Below the pieces are notes generated by a model. That model worked only from the letters and a program-made list of their open reading frames with translations, was not told the origin of the DNA and ran no database searches. From NCBI GenBank assembly GCA_038087015.1, contig JASBNA010000024.1:513287-577286 (forward strand): a stretch of DNA of 64,000 bases, written 5' to 3'. Origin of the DNA: Cerrena zonata. Taxonomy: Eukaryota > Basidiomycota > Agaricomycetes > Polyporales > Cerrenaceae. Below, in pieces: positions 9,290 through 18,684 of the stretch. The first letter of the stretch is position 1; every line of letters begins with the position of its first letter. The position numbers and the translations under genes are program-made.

Positions 9290-11120
9290 TAGAATATATT
9301 TGTTAGTGAGAAAGCCAGTTTCCTTTTGACTTTGATGATTAGTGACAGTTTCCTATTGGTCGAGTATGTGACATCACTAGTTACTTTATAGTTTTGAATA
9401 ATTAACAATATTCAATACATAGTAAAGATAAAAGATTATATTAAATATAAGTTAGTTCGTTAAGTGTAGAAGAGAAGTGGAAACAAGTAATTTATCGTAA
9501 TCCATCACATACTTGAATTGTTAAATATTCTATAATAATTACCCTGGCTCGACTTCAATGGGGAAACGACCTATGAGTTTAGGTATTTAGTAAAGGTCGC
9601 ATTTTCTACCATGTATACAAGATAACCAGATATGGAGAGTCGTCAATGGAATGACCATATTTCAGTAATCGAAGAAGGAATGAAACAAAAATTAGGCTGA
9701 GAGGAATCCCTTAGACCCAATTGACAAGTTTTTTTATTAAACCTGTGGATTGAATCAAAGTATAAAAGCCAAACCTCCCGATAAAACTGAGTTTCAAGCA
9801 CTACTCGTATAGTAGTCTTTGCTGTCATCCAGAGGAATGAGCAGGTTAAAGGTTTAACTACAAAAAGATATGCCGAAATTAGTAGCAAACGATCTAAATT
9901 TAGCTAGTGAATTCTATTGTAAGTATCCGGAGAACAGAAAAACGAATAGCACTCAAAACCATGACTTATGTTTGCAGAAACGGTTTATAATGAAACGTTG
10001 GAGAAGGGTATCGATTTATCGGTTGCAAAAAAAAAAAACAAAAAACAAAACGAAACAAAAGCAAGAAGAGCCGAACACAAGGGAGAGCAGACAAGTATGG
10101 GAATCTTACAATTTCAGGTTGAATGGAGGTAGAACCGGTTATTTGGGACTTTAGACACGCGACATTTGTGCCTGTACAAACACACGACATTTCGCTGCTT
10201 TCCGGACGAGAACCGGGGGCACTTTTCCTACCGGATGTGATTTGTGTCAATACAATAGTCAATACTACAGTCAATACAGTAATCCAGTAATACAGTAATA
10301 CAGTAACACAGTTATACTGTAATATAGCAATACAGTAATACAGTACAGTAACACAGTAATACAATACTGACATTGACCACGGCTTAGGGTAAGGGTAACT
10401 GCTCAGTGGTAATACATGACATTTAATTAAAGACCAAGCCTCCACAAATGTATTTATAAATATTTCAGAGGTACCCCGGCATCGGTAGCGTGGACTGGGT
10501 GGATTTACTCCGAGTCGACAATGTTGTGTTTCTTATCTTCATGAATCTGATAACTGTCTAACAGTACATACTTCGGGCGTCGCGATAGGTGTCATGGAAG
10601 AAACTAAGGATGCTGTGTTACGAAACTTAAAGTAGTGCTATTTAAGTTGTTGTGCTACTTAAGTTGGTACTATTTAAGACCTTGTGCTAGCGGAATAATG
10701 AAACTAATACCGCAAAGTTACTGTACGGTTCTATTAATAGAGACGTGCGTCTGCATCCTGATTGGCTAGGCCTACCGGGGCCTCACTGGCAGCCATCGAC
10801 CATCAGCTTATGGGTAGTAGGGCTGGCCAGGGATGGATGAATGGTGGTAGTAGTAGTAGTGTTGTATAAGATGATGTAGCGTGGTAGTAGTCACCAAAGG
10901 AAAATGCACCCATACACCTCAGACCCAAGCCTAGATTGCACTTTTGACAAATAACGGTTTGCAGCCACTTGATGAGCTATTTTTAATGGTCAAAAGTTCT
11001 AGTATTTTTTTAAATGGGGGGATGGAGAGGGGATAAAATAAGTATATATACGATTTTAGAATTGGGGCATGGACAGAATTAGTTATTTATAGGACCAGCC
11101 TAAGCCTTTACTGTCATTAC
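9290..11120. other. 1.8-kb gene-poor region with repeats
   Basis: No supported gene. It contains an A-rich tract (10027-10065), the CAGTAATA minisatellite (10247-10370), a GTAGTAGTAGTAGT run near 10850 and a canonical Rap1-like GCACCCATACACC at 10906-10918. The frames on both strands are driven by the repeats. Confidence 0.5.
10247..10370. repeat. AT-rich CAGTAATA(C) minisatellite
   Basis: Degenerate tandem copies of CAGTAATA, ACAGTAACA and CAATACAGT. A 159-codon minus-strand frame through it is Tyr/Val/Leu low-complexity and not a gene. Confidence 0.75.
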
Positions 11121-12113
11121 ATGGATATACTAAACCTCGCGCGAGATATAACCATATTTAACAAACAATTGAGAACGTGCCTCCTTTTCCTTTCAAATCC
11201 ACAAATAAATATTGAAAGACATCCATATACAACAAAAAAATTAATAAATGGTACTACTTCTTTAAAGATGAAGGAGATTATTCAAGTAGAAAAACAGATT
11301 AAATTTTTTGATTATTATTTATGTAAAATAATTCATAATCCAATTATATCATCATTAATCATAATTACTAGTATATCAATATTAAATATTAGTCAAATAA
11401 TTAAAATACAACAATTAAATAAAATTGATTTCATCTTTATTAATGATTATTACTTTGACTTGTTACAAAATCTTATTAATTTAATCTTTATAGTAAGGTT
11501 TATTATTAATAAATTCAAAACAAATTTAATAATTGAATCAATTCTCTTTATTTTCCAAAATTTGGGTTGTTATTTGACTTTATTTAATCCAAACGTATCA
11601 TTATTATATTCAAATATTAACTATGTTTTCAAAGTATTAATCGTGTGGCAAAGCTTATGTCCTTATATCATCTTAATTGTTAACCTTGTGGATTATTTAA
11701 AAAATAAAAATAATGAAAAACATGAATTTGACTTGAAATTCTTTTTAATTGAATCAAATAATAACTTCTTACCTATTTTCATTGCTCATTCTTACGTCTT
11801 TATTAACTTCAATTTCCCATTTTTATTATCCTCTAATTTCCAATGGGTAATCTTCATCTATAAATTATACTCTTTCTCCTTGAAGTTTTTCTGTATTTAT
11901 CAATTCATTTTATTCGAATTGGTAAGAATTTTCTATTCAGTTAATTCCCCTGCTAAAAATTATTCAAGTTATTATACTCCAGTCAATTTATCTCCAAAAA
12001 TTTCTATTTGGAATAGAATTTATGATTATAAACATTGGTTTTTATTTTCTACTTGCATGGTTGTTTGTTTGTTTGATGGTTTCTTTATTGCCTTATATCA
12101 TTTAAATAGTTAA
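11121..12113 (+). CDS. Multispanning membrane protein, unknown
   Basis: 330 residues, very rich in Ile, Leu, Phe and Asn. I see about six hydrophobic segments: near residues 75-95, 115-135, 140-160, 168-190, 215-240 and 305-325, plus one near 250-270. An alternative ATG lies at residue 50 (LKMKEIIQVEK) after a weakly hydrophobic start. There is no signal peptide and no recognisable catalytic motif. The stop lies 5 bp from the stop of the convergent RRN5-like gene, so the two 3' ends must overlap. The high AT content follows from the amino-acid composition and is shared by neighbours. Family not recognised; an organelle membrane protein is a guess. Confidence 0.65.
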   Translation: MDILNLARDITIFNKQLRTCLLFLSNPQINIERHPYTTKKLINGTTSLKMKEIIQVEKQIKFFDYYLCKIIHNPIISSLIIITSISILNISQIIKIQQLNKIDFIFINDYYFDLLQNLINLIFIVRFIINKFKTNLIIESILFIFQNLGCYLTLFNPNVSLLYSNINYVFKVLIVWQSLCPYIILIVNLVDYLKNKNNEKHEFDLKFFLIESNNNFLPIFIAHSYVFINFNFPFLLSSNFQWVIFIYKLYSFSLKFFCIYQFILFELVRIFYSVNSPAKNYSSYYTPVNLSPKISIWNRIYDYKHWFLFSTCMVVCLFDGFFIALYHLNS

Positions 12114-12118
12114 TATTT

Positions 12119-15100
12119 TTATATAATAATATTCTCTTCGCCTTGATAACTTGTAAACATGGCACCGTAACTATCAATGACTTTTCTTTCAACTTCAACT
12201 CTTCTCTCAGGGGTGTACTTAATCCTAATTGGGTCTTGTGGTTCTAGCCTATCAATAACCCCGTCGTCGTCCTCTTCGTCGTCGTAGTCCTCTTCTTCTT
12301 CTTCTTCCTCCGCCTCCTCCTCTTCTTCGTCTTCTTCTTCTTCTTCCTCCTCTCTATCCTCCTCGCCCCTTCTCTTCCCGTCATACCTTGGCTCCAGTTC
12401 AACCTCCATATCGTCTTCCTCGCCAATTGCTATCAAATCCTCGCAATATAAATTCATCACCTCTTCTTCACTATACATACTGCTCCTCACATCCAGTCTT
12501 TGTGTATCATAACTCACCATCATACTCAACAACATATGCTCATACTCCAATGACTGCCTTTTATCCTCTTCATCAATCTTATCGGTTTCCCTTCTTATTA
12601 TCTCTTCCTCAATTAGAATATCCTCTTGACTGTTTTGATCCTCATACATACTTCTAGGCAAATCATCAATAAACCGTTCTAATATCTTAAAATTGGTTTG
12701 CTGTCTTTTAGGTGCTAACCTTATCTGCATTAATTCTTCAGGATCCCTAATGAATTCTTCCCCCATTCGAAAATTTGGTATCATTTGTAAAAATTTACCA
12801 CTAATCTCTGGTTCCCATACTCTACTATTTTTCTTAATAAATCTATCACCTTTACTAACTTGTAAATTAAGCGATTTAATCAAATATTGAAAATAATAAC
12901 TTAATTTAGGTGCTTTCCCGTCGTTTGATGTAGATTCATACCCCAGTTGCGGTGTTTCAAAAAGCTTAAGTATTTTACTGGCATTAATAATATCAACTGG
13001 ATTAATGATGAACTCCTTGGGAAATTTCATCTTATGAGGAGTTAACCCAACAAAATGTTGTCGACTTTTCGTTTCAATTAATTTTAATATAATTTTTTCA
13101 GTAATTGACTTGATCATTTCTTCTAATAAAATAACACTTTGAAAATTAATCACCGGTGATTGTTCTAAAGGAGTTGCATTCCCACATTCTTCAAAAATAT
13201 TATTTTGATTATATATCTTACCCAAATCATTAGCATTATCAATCTTAATTAATCGATTTTTTTCATATTCTTCTTTTCGATATTCTTTCATTGATTCTCG
13301 ATTAAATTGATTCAACTTAGATGATACGTAATACTCTCTTTTATTAATATTAGCAGCTTGAATCTCTTCCATCCTTATTAATGATTCACTCACCTCATAC
13401 GCAATTGGTAATTCATTATACCTCAATAATTTCTTCATCCATTTAATTCTACGAAATTGTCGATAATTTTCATCCCCAATAGATATTTTGAATTGTCTTC
13501 TTTTACTCTTCTTCTTCATCCAATTTAATTCATTCTTTAATAAATTGTAATAATTCATTATCTCTACTTGACTTTTCGTTTGAATCAAATTCTCTAACTC
13601 ATCAATTCGGTGAATTGAATATCTAGCTAATCCGTTGAAAAATCGTTCCTTTTCTTCAACGTTCCAATTAGTACCCGATATTTCTTGTTCAAATAGTTTA
13701 TTTGCTTCTTCATTCAGATATTCTCCTATAAAAGCCAGTTTATATGTCATTCTATCGTATCCAACTTTACTTGCCACCAATCTTTTCCGAAATCTTGGGA
13801 AATAATTATTCGTAGTGAAAAATGATTCACATTCTCTGTTAAAAAATGAAACATAATTTGGGTTACCCTTATATGGATTATTCCGCTTGTCTTTATTTTC
13901 AAGCTCTTGTGGTGTAAAATCTGGTAGGTTTTCAACTATTCCTTTTTTCACCGGTTTAATATGTGATAATGGAGTTTTATCGATTTTAATCGATAACGGG
14001 ATTTCGATCTCTTGATAAAAGGAATGACTACTTGGAACTGTGGCTACTTTAGGTTGAAGGTTCTTGATCAGTTCCAATGAGGGCTTGATTTCACGTTTTG
14101 ATTTTTCTATCTCATCAAGCGTATCAACAGGTATACCATTCGGTACCTGGACTAAATCAGCTTGACTACTTTGTGAATATTCTTCTTCTTCACTATCCAC
14201 AATCTCTTCATCATCATCATCTTCTTCTTCTTCTTCTTCATCTCTATATTCTTGTTCACTATCGTCATCTTCATAATCAGGAATATACTTATCAAACATT
14301 TCATCTTCTTCATCACTATCTTGTTGCAATAAACGTGATTTTTCCAACTCGTGATGTTTACGAAGGGATTCTTGTGCCCTTATTCTGGCTTGTCTTTTAG
14401 TTGTTATATTGCTTGGTGGGCTCTCAAAGTCTGTATTATTTTCATGTTCTTCATCTGTCATATTGTATGGAACATCATTATCTTGGGCTATACCTTCAGA
14501 ATTCTCGGAATCGGTAGCATCTCTTGGTTGTATTTCTTGTGAGTAATTCTCTTCATCAGAGTGAATGGCTCCATTTTCAGGAACTTCATACTCTGTTTTT
14601 ATTCCATTCCCATTAGAGTCTGGCTGAGAGTCAGGGACTTCTGTCCTATTAGTGATATCAGCGTCATGGGTATTGGATATTTGAGAAGAATCATGATCTG
14701 GAATTTCAGGAGAGAGACGCTGAATCTTTCTTGCGGGAAGTTCTGAATCCTGGAGTGGATGGTGACGTTTCATCGATCCAGCCAATGATTCGTTTATTCC
14801 ATTCAGAGAGGTATCCGTTTCATTAGGCATTTGACCAGAGGGTACTTGGGAAATTGCATCATGAATCGCTTCATTAGTAGCGTCATGAGATGGAGGATTC
14901 AATTGAGATTCTTCCTCTTTGACTTGGGTTTTGGAGGACTTAGATTTCTTTGATCGGTGTTTATGTTTACTCTTATGCTTTCTCTTATGTTTTTCTGGGT
15001 TATCATCAACGTTCTTGTCTTTATGTCTATGTTTACGTTTTTTTTTCTTTTCTTTATCTTTACTTCTATGCTTTGATTTATGCTTTTTGGGTTCTTCGAA

Positions 15101-15301
15101 TGTTATATTGTCTATTGGTTCCGGTTTAACAACCGTGTCATCCTCGGGGACAACCACAGGGTATGATGAAGGGGAGGTAGTTTCAATGACAGTAGTTTCT
15201 GAATTCGTCGGTAGAGAAGAAATATTGTTTTGAGAATAATCTATTGCCAGGTGAAACTGAGAGATATCTGAATCATCTTCTGTTTTCACGTTGACAGACA
15301 T
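12119..15301 (-). CDS. RRN5: SANT/Myb-domain protein, probable Pol I UAF subunit Rrn5
   Basis: 1060 residues from ATG 15301. The N-terminal ~420 residues are low-complexity: a Lys/His/Arg block at about 70-125 and an acidic block at about 330-375. A conserved region follows with a SANT-like domain near residues 540-600 (TNWNVEEKERFFNGLARYS). In this family that domain belongs to Rrn5, a subunit of the upstream activating factor that binds the rDNA promoter for RNA polymerase I. The C-terminus is again acidic (run of Asp/Glu near 1000-1030). S. cerevisiae Rrn5 is only ~363 residues, so this protein is nearly three times longer because of its flanking disordered regions. Another SANT-domain chromatin protein is the alternative. 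Confidence 0.6.
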   Translation of the reverse strand: MSVNVKTEDDSDISQFHLAIDYSQNNISSLPTNSETTVIETTSPSSYPVVVPEDDTVVKPEPIDNITFEEPKKHKSKHRSKDKEKKKKRKHRHKDKNVDDNPEKHKRKHKSKHKHRSKKSKSSKTQVKEEESQLNPPSHDATNEAIHDAISQVPSGQMPNETDTSLNGINESLAGSMKRHHPLQDSELPARKIQRLSPEIPDHDSSQISNTHDADITNRTEVPDSQPDSNGNGIKTEYEVPENGAIHSDEENYSQEIQPRDATDSENSEGIAQDNDVPYNMTDEEHENNTDFESPPSNITTKRQARIRAQESLRKHHELEKSRLLQQDSDEEDEMFDKYIPDYEDDDSEQEYRDEEEEEEDDDDEEIVDSEEEEYSQSSQADLVQVPNGIPVDTLDEIEKSKREIKPSLELIKNLQPKVATVPSSHSFYQEIEIPLSIKIDKTPLSHIKPVKKGIVENLPDFTPQELENKDKRNNPYKGNPNYVSFFNRECESFFTTNNYFPRFRKRLVASKVGYDRMTYKLAFIGEYLNEEANKLFEQEISGTNWNVEEKERFFNGLARYSIHRIDELENLIQTKSQVEIMNYYNLLKNELNWMKKKSKRRQFKISIGDENYRQFRRIKWMKKLLRYNELPIAYEVSESLIRMEEIQAANINKREYYVSSKLNQFNRESMKEYRKEEYEKNRLIKIDNANDLGKIYNQNNIFEECGNATPLEQSPVINFQSVILLEEMIKSITEKIILKLIETKSRQHFVGLTPHKMKFPKEFIINPVDIINASKILKLFETPQLGYESTSNDGKAPKLSYYFQYLIKSLNLQVSKGDRFIKKNSRVWEPEISGKFLQMIPNFRMGEEFIRDPEELMQIRLAPKRQQTNFKILERFIDDLPRSMYEDQNSQEDILIEEEIIRRETDKIDEEDKRQSLEYEHMLLSMMVSYDTQRLDVRSSMYSEEEVMNLYCEDLIAIGEEDDMEVELEPRYDGKRRGEEDREEEEEEEDEEEEEAEEEEEEEDYDDEEDDDGVIDRLEPQDPIRIKYTPERRVEVERKVIDSYGAMFTSYQGEENIII

Positions 15302-15501
15302 AGTTTAGCTTTTTTTTTTGGATCAAATAGACATTCAGATCTTTGTTGATAAATGGGTTAACGATGCAATTTTCGGGGTGGGTTCGAAATCAATTGTTAT
15401 AATCACAATCCCAAAGAGGATAATAATAACTTTTTTGTATTCTATAACTAAGATGTATGGCCTTTAAAGTGAATCTGATGTATTTTGACTTCAATGAAAA
15501 G

Positions 15502-15536
<35 letters not shown>

Positions 15537-15878
15537 GCGATGTCTCTCTACAAACAGAAATAATTAGACTGCAAATTTACAAATTTACGAAAAACTCTTA
15601 ATGGGTGTATCATATAGTACAGATTTGAAGAATACGAAACATAGAGATATCCTCAATGCAATAGGGAAAGAATAGAAAAATGTAGGAATGAAATAAGTAC
15701 ATAGAATTACAAATTTTGAGGAACAACCAGAGTGAAATCAACCAATGAATGAGACAAGAAGTATACATAAAAAAGGTAGAATGAATAATGTATGATGAAA
15801 TGAAGAAAAAAACGGGGAGAATGAAAATAGCAAAGGGTAAATTGATGGATATGTAGATGCAGAAGGAGAAATGACAAA
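15302..15878. other. Intergenic with 33-nt poly(A) run
   Basis: Promoter of the RRN5-like gene and 3' flank of NBP2. An uninterrupted run of 33 A lies at 15502-15534. No gene seen. Confidence 0.6.
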
Positions 15879-16724
15879 TTATTGAATGGAAGTATTTTTT
15901 ATACCAGAGGTAAGATCCTTTGCATCGTCATTATGATCATCTTCGAAATCGGTATCAACCCATTCACTATCTTCATCGTCGGGGTTATGTTTCATGGATT
16001 TTTTTTTAGAATTTTTCTTTGAATTACCATTGGAGATATCTTCATCATTGATTGGATTATAAGGTTGTAAGATTTGAGGTAAAAAAGGTTTGGGGATATC
16101 TTCCTTTACGTCTTCATCATCATATATTATTTCCACGTATTCTTCAGGGACCAAACCATTTTCACCGGAGTTTGGATCTTCAGCAACCAACCAACCTTGA
16201 CCATGTCTATATGAAATCCAAATGATTTGACCTTCAGTTAATCCCACTTCATTATCATTTTCAGGAGGAAAGTCGAATAATGCAATTGCTTTTCGATTAA
16301 TTTCATCATTTGAATAAAAATCGGTGTTATCATTAAAATCATCATTAGAATTATGGAAATAATTAGGGTCATAAAAATCATTATCATGATAAGAATCATC
16401 ATCATCATCATCAGTTAAATTATTGATATCAAAATCACCGACTCTCAAAGGATGAGAATCAGGATATCCAAAATCTTTAATACAAGTAGTTGAAGGAAAT
16501 AAACTTTGAAAAGAAGATTTAACTTCATTTATTTCATTTATTTCATTCAGGTCATTCAGGTCATTCAGTTCATTCAATTCATTTATTTCATTCAGTTCGT
16601 TTATTTCATTCAGTTCATTCAGGGTATTCAGCTTCAGCTCTTCAGTTATCTCATCATTCCGTAAGGATTTATCTATATGATTCGCGGAGGAGACTGGTTT
16701 GGGTTCTAATGATAACTCTGACAT
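15879..16724 (-). CDS. NBP2: SH3-domain protein Nbp2
   Basis: 281 residues from ATG 16724. A single SH3 domain lies at about residues 145-205, with ALFDF, the acidic RT loop (PENDNEVGLTEG), WISYRHGQGWLVAE and GLVPEEYVEI. This is close to yeast Nbp2, the Nap1-binding adaptor that brings the phosphatase Ptc1 to MAP-kinase modules (high-osmolarity and cell-wall pathways). Residues ~35-66 are an in-frame repeat of ELNEIN/ELNDLN, an Asp/Asn-rich acidic stretch follows, and the C-terminus is Lys-rich then acidic (DSEWVDTDFEDD). The repeat is encoded by TCATTCAG/TTCATTTAT units at about 16530-16625. It faces GIR2 divergently across ~1.3 kb. Confidence 0.8.
   Translation of the reverse strand: MSELSLEPKPVSSANHIDKSLRNDEITEELKLNTLNELNEINELNEINELNELNDLNDLNEINEINEVKSSFQSLFPSTTCIKDFGYPDSHPLRVGDFDINNLTDDDDDDSYHDNDFYDPNYFHNSNDDFNDNTDFYSNDEINRKAIALFDFPPENDNEVGLTEGQIIWISYRHGQGWLVAEDPNSGENGLVPEEYVEIIYDDEDVKEDIPKPFLPQILQPYNPINDEDISNGNSKKNSKKKSMKHNPDDEDSEWVDTDFEDDHNDDAKDLTSGIKNTSIQ
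16530..16625. repeat. Coding minisatellite in NBP2
   Basis: About ten 9-bp units of the type TCATTCAGT/TCATTTATT encode the NEL/NEI/NDL repeat. Probably variable in copy number between strains (inferred). Confidence 0.75.
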
Positions 16725-17506
16725 CTTGTTGACTAAACAACTGATTCTGTTCTCTTCTATATCAACTTAAATGGTTTAAAATTTATATTTTTAATTTGAA
16801 AGTAATCAGCACCAGTGACGACCAGTAGAAGTACAAAATGAATCTCTCAGCACTAGTCGAAATATTCTTCCGAGTTATTAAAACACTTTCAATTTTTCAA
16901 TAACCAATAATCTAATAGCTAATAAGCTAATAACTAATAACTTAATTTGTCAATAACTTAATTTGTAAGTTAATTTGTCTCAATTGACTTAAAGCCAGCT
17001 AAAGGGAAGAGTCAAAAGGAAAAAAAAAAAAAGACCGAAAAAAACAAAAAAAAAGACTAAAAAAAAACGATTCAAGTTTTGTTTTAAAAATAGTTAAGAC
17101 AAAAAAGTAATTCTTAAATGGACTTTTATCTGTTTCAATCCTTGAATTGAAGAATGTATATATATATAATGAATTCAAAGGAAAAACAAAGTATTAAGAG
17201 TTCACGTCCATTGAAAAAAAAAAAATAAAATAAAAACTTACTGTCAGAGTTAGCTTTTTTCTACAAAACGGTCTTTGAGAGACGCAAACTTACAGTGGGT
17301 TCTTCTTTCTTCACCACGGGACGTGTTTACTTCACCCAGGATGTCGTGGAAGAGTAACGCAAGAGTATGTATCGGTATAAGTAAGCCATATATATATATA
17401 CATTATATGTAACCTTTCTTAAAAACCTTCAGTAAAGTCAAGTAAGGGGAATCGTTAATTTACTGGTCGTGTGAAGTGGGCTGGTACTGAAAGGTAAATG
17501 ATTACC

Positions 17507-17531
17507 GATCACGTGATTGTGGTCACGTGAT
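17507..17531. promoter_or_regulatory. Paired TCACGTGA boxes
   Basis: Two TCACGTGATTGT copies 14 bp apart (CACGTG at 17510-17515 and 17524-17529). This is the site type bound by Cbf1/Tye7-class bHLH factors in yeasts. A telomere-core motif lies 16 bp downstream. Confidence 0.5.
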
Positions 17532-17545
17532 TGTTCTTTTGTAAT

Positions 17546-17563
17546 TGTACGGAGGTTTTACCC
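17546..17563 (+). promoter_or_regulatory. Telomere-like motif upstream of GIR2
   Basis: TGTACGGAGGTTTTACCC matches TGTACGGAGGTTTTTGCCC of the telomeric unit almost completely. It is the closest match to the telomere among the promoters here. A second, shorter copy (GATGTACGGAGGT) lies at 17886-17898, about 100 bp before the GIR2 ATG. Confidence 0.5.
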
Positions 17564-17994
17564 AGGTTATTATGCGCTTCATTATCTTAGAAGTAGAGTA
17601 ATGCTCCAATTCGCTTTGAATATACTTTCCGGAGCTTTTCAAGGTTCACTTTTATAGATCTGTTACTTGGGGAATTAGCCGGTCTTGAGTGTGTCCTTGT
17701 CTTGCGAAAGTTCATTGATTTTGCAGCAATAACTTTAACTCTACAGTCTGTTGTACAGTCTGTTGTGATATTACATGTATAACAAGTTTGAACGAGCAGA
17801 CCTTTGTGGTTTTATATACTCTCGACAATGAATATCACAACTGATAAACTTACGATTGTATCCATTAGTGGTTAGCTGAATCGTGGATGTACGGAGGTAG
17901 GAAAAGTTTGGGTGTACGGGTTTTTTTGCTGGGGATAAATTTTTCAAATCATCTTTACTACTCCATCAGTTTAGTCAAGTATTTCTCCCAAAGA

Positions 17995-18684
17995 ATGGAT
18001 CCACACGAAGAACAACAACAGGAACTAGAAGTTTTACAGTCGATTTACCCCGACGAACTCACGCTAGTGTCTCCGACAAATTACAGTATCAAAATTGCTC
18101 TTGATACTCAATCAGATCGTAAGCATGCATTATCATTAAATGTTAAATATCCAGAAACTTATCCAGAAGTAGTACCTATACTTGAAATTACAATCGAAGA
18201 TGATGAAGTGGTGATACCGGATGAAGATGAAGACGACGAAGATCCAAATAAAGCCATCCATTTATCTGAAAGTATCGAATTTTCTAAAGAAGATTTAAAA
18301 TTTTTATTGAATAAATTAAATGAAGAAGCAGAATTACAAATTGGAATGCCATCAGTATTTGCTTTAGCAACTCAATTAAAAGATGAATCAGAAATTTTAT
18401 TTCAAAAAAAATTAGATAAAGCGCAAAAAGATTATGACGATCAATTATTAGCAAAAGAAAGACAAGAACAAAATAAATTTATTGGTACTAAAGTTACCAA
18501 AGAATCATGGCTTAATTGGAGAAATAATTTTAGAAATGAATTACAGATTGAATTAAAAGATAAAGAACGTCAAGATAAAATACATAATGGTAAATTAACT
18601 GGTCGAGAAATATTCGAAAGAGGTTTAGCTGGTGATGATGATTTATCAGATATCACTGATAATTTAAAACAAGTCACTGTATGA
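17995..18684 (+). CDS. GIR2: RWD-domain protein Gir2
   Basis: 229 residues from ATG 17995. The start (MDPHEEQQQELEVLQSIYPD) is the family's usual N-terminus, so the in-frame ATG at 17887, which falls inside a telomere-core motif, is rejected. The RWD domain spans about residues 1-115 with the YPETYPEVVPILEI signature. A highly acidic insert (PDEDEDDEDP) follows, then a Glu/Lys-rich coiled region. Gir2 binds Gcn1 and, with the GTPase Rbg2, restrains activation of Gcn2 in the amino-acid starvation response. The stop codon directly abuts the stop of convergent SRC1 (18684/18685), so transcripts must overlap. Confidence 0.85.
   Translation: MDPHEEQQQELEVLQSIYPDELTLVSPTNYSIKIALDTQSDRKHALSLNVKYPETYPEVVPILEITIEDDEVVIPDEDEDDEDPNKAIHLSESIEFSKEDLKFLLNKLNEEAELQIGMPSVFALATQLKDESEILFQKKLDKAQKDYDDQLLAKERQEQNKFIGTKVTKESWLNWRNNFRNELQIELKDKERQDKIHNGKLTGREIFERGLAGDDDLSDITDNLKQVTV

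Larger units (their letters stand above)
16725..17994. other. Divergent NBP2-GIR2 promoter region
   Basis: A 1.3-kb gap with no gene. It contains several A/T runs, ATATATAT tracts near 17160 and 17390, two CACGTG boxes (17510, 17524) and two telomere-core motifs (17546 and 17886). Confidence 0.6.

Noticed and set aside
9966..10445. 159-codon minus-strand frame
   Set aside because: It is the translation of the CAGTAATA minisatellite and an A-rich tract (Tyr/Val/Leu low complexity); no conserved features.
17887..17994. N-terminal extension of GIR2 from the upstream in-frame ATG
   Set aside because: The ATG falls inside a telomere-core motif, and the family start MDPHEEQQQELEVLQSIYPD lies at 17995.
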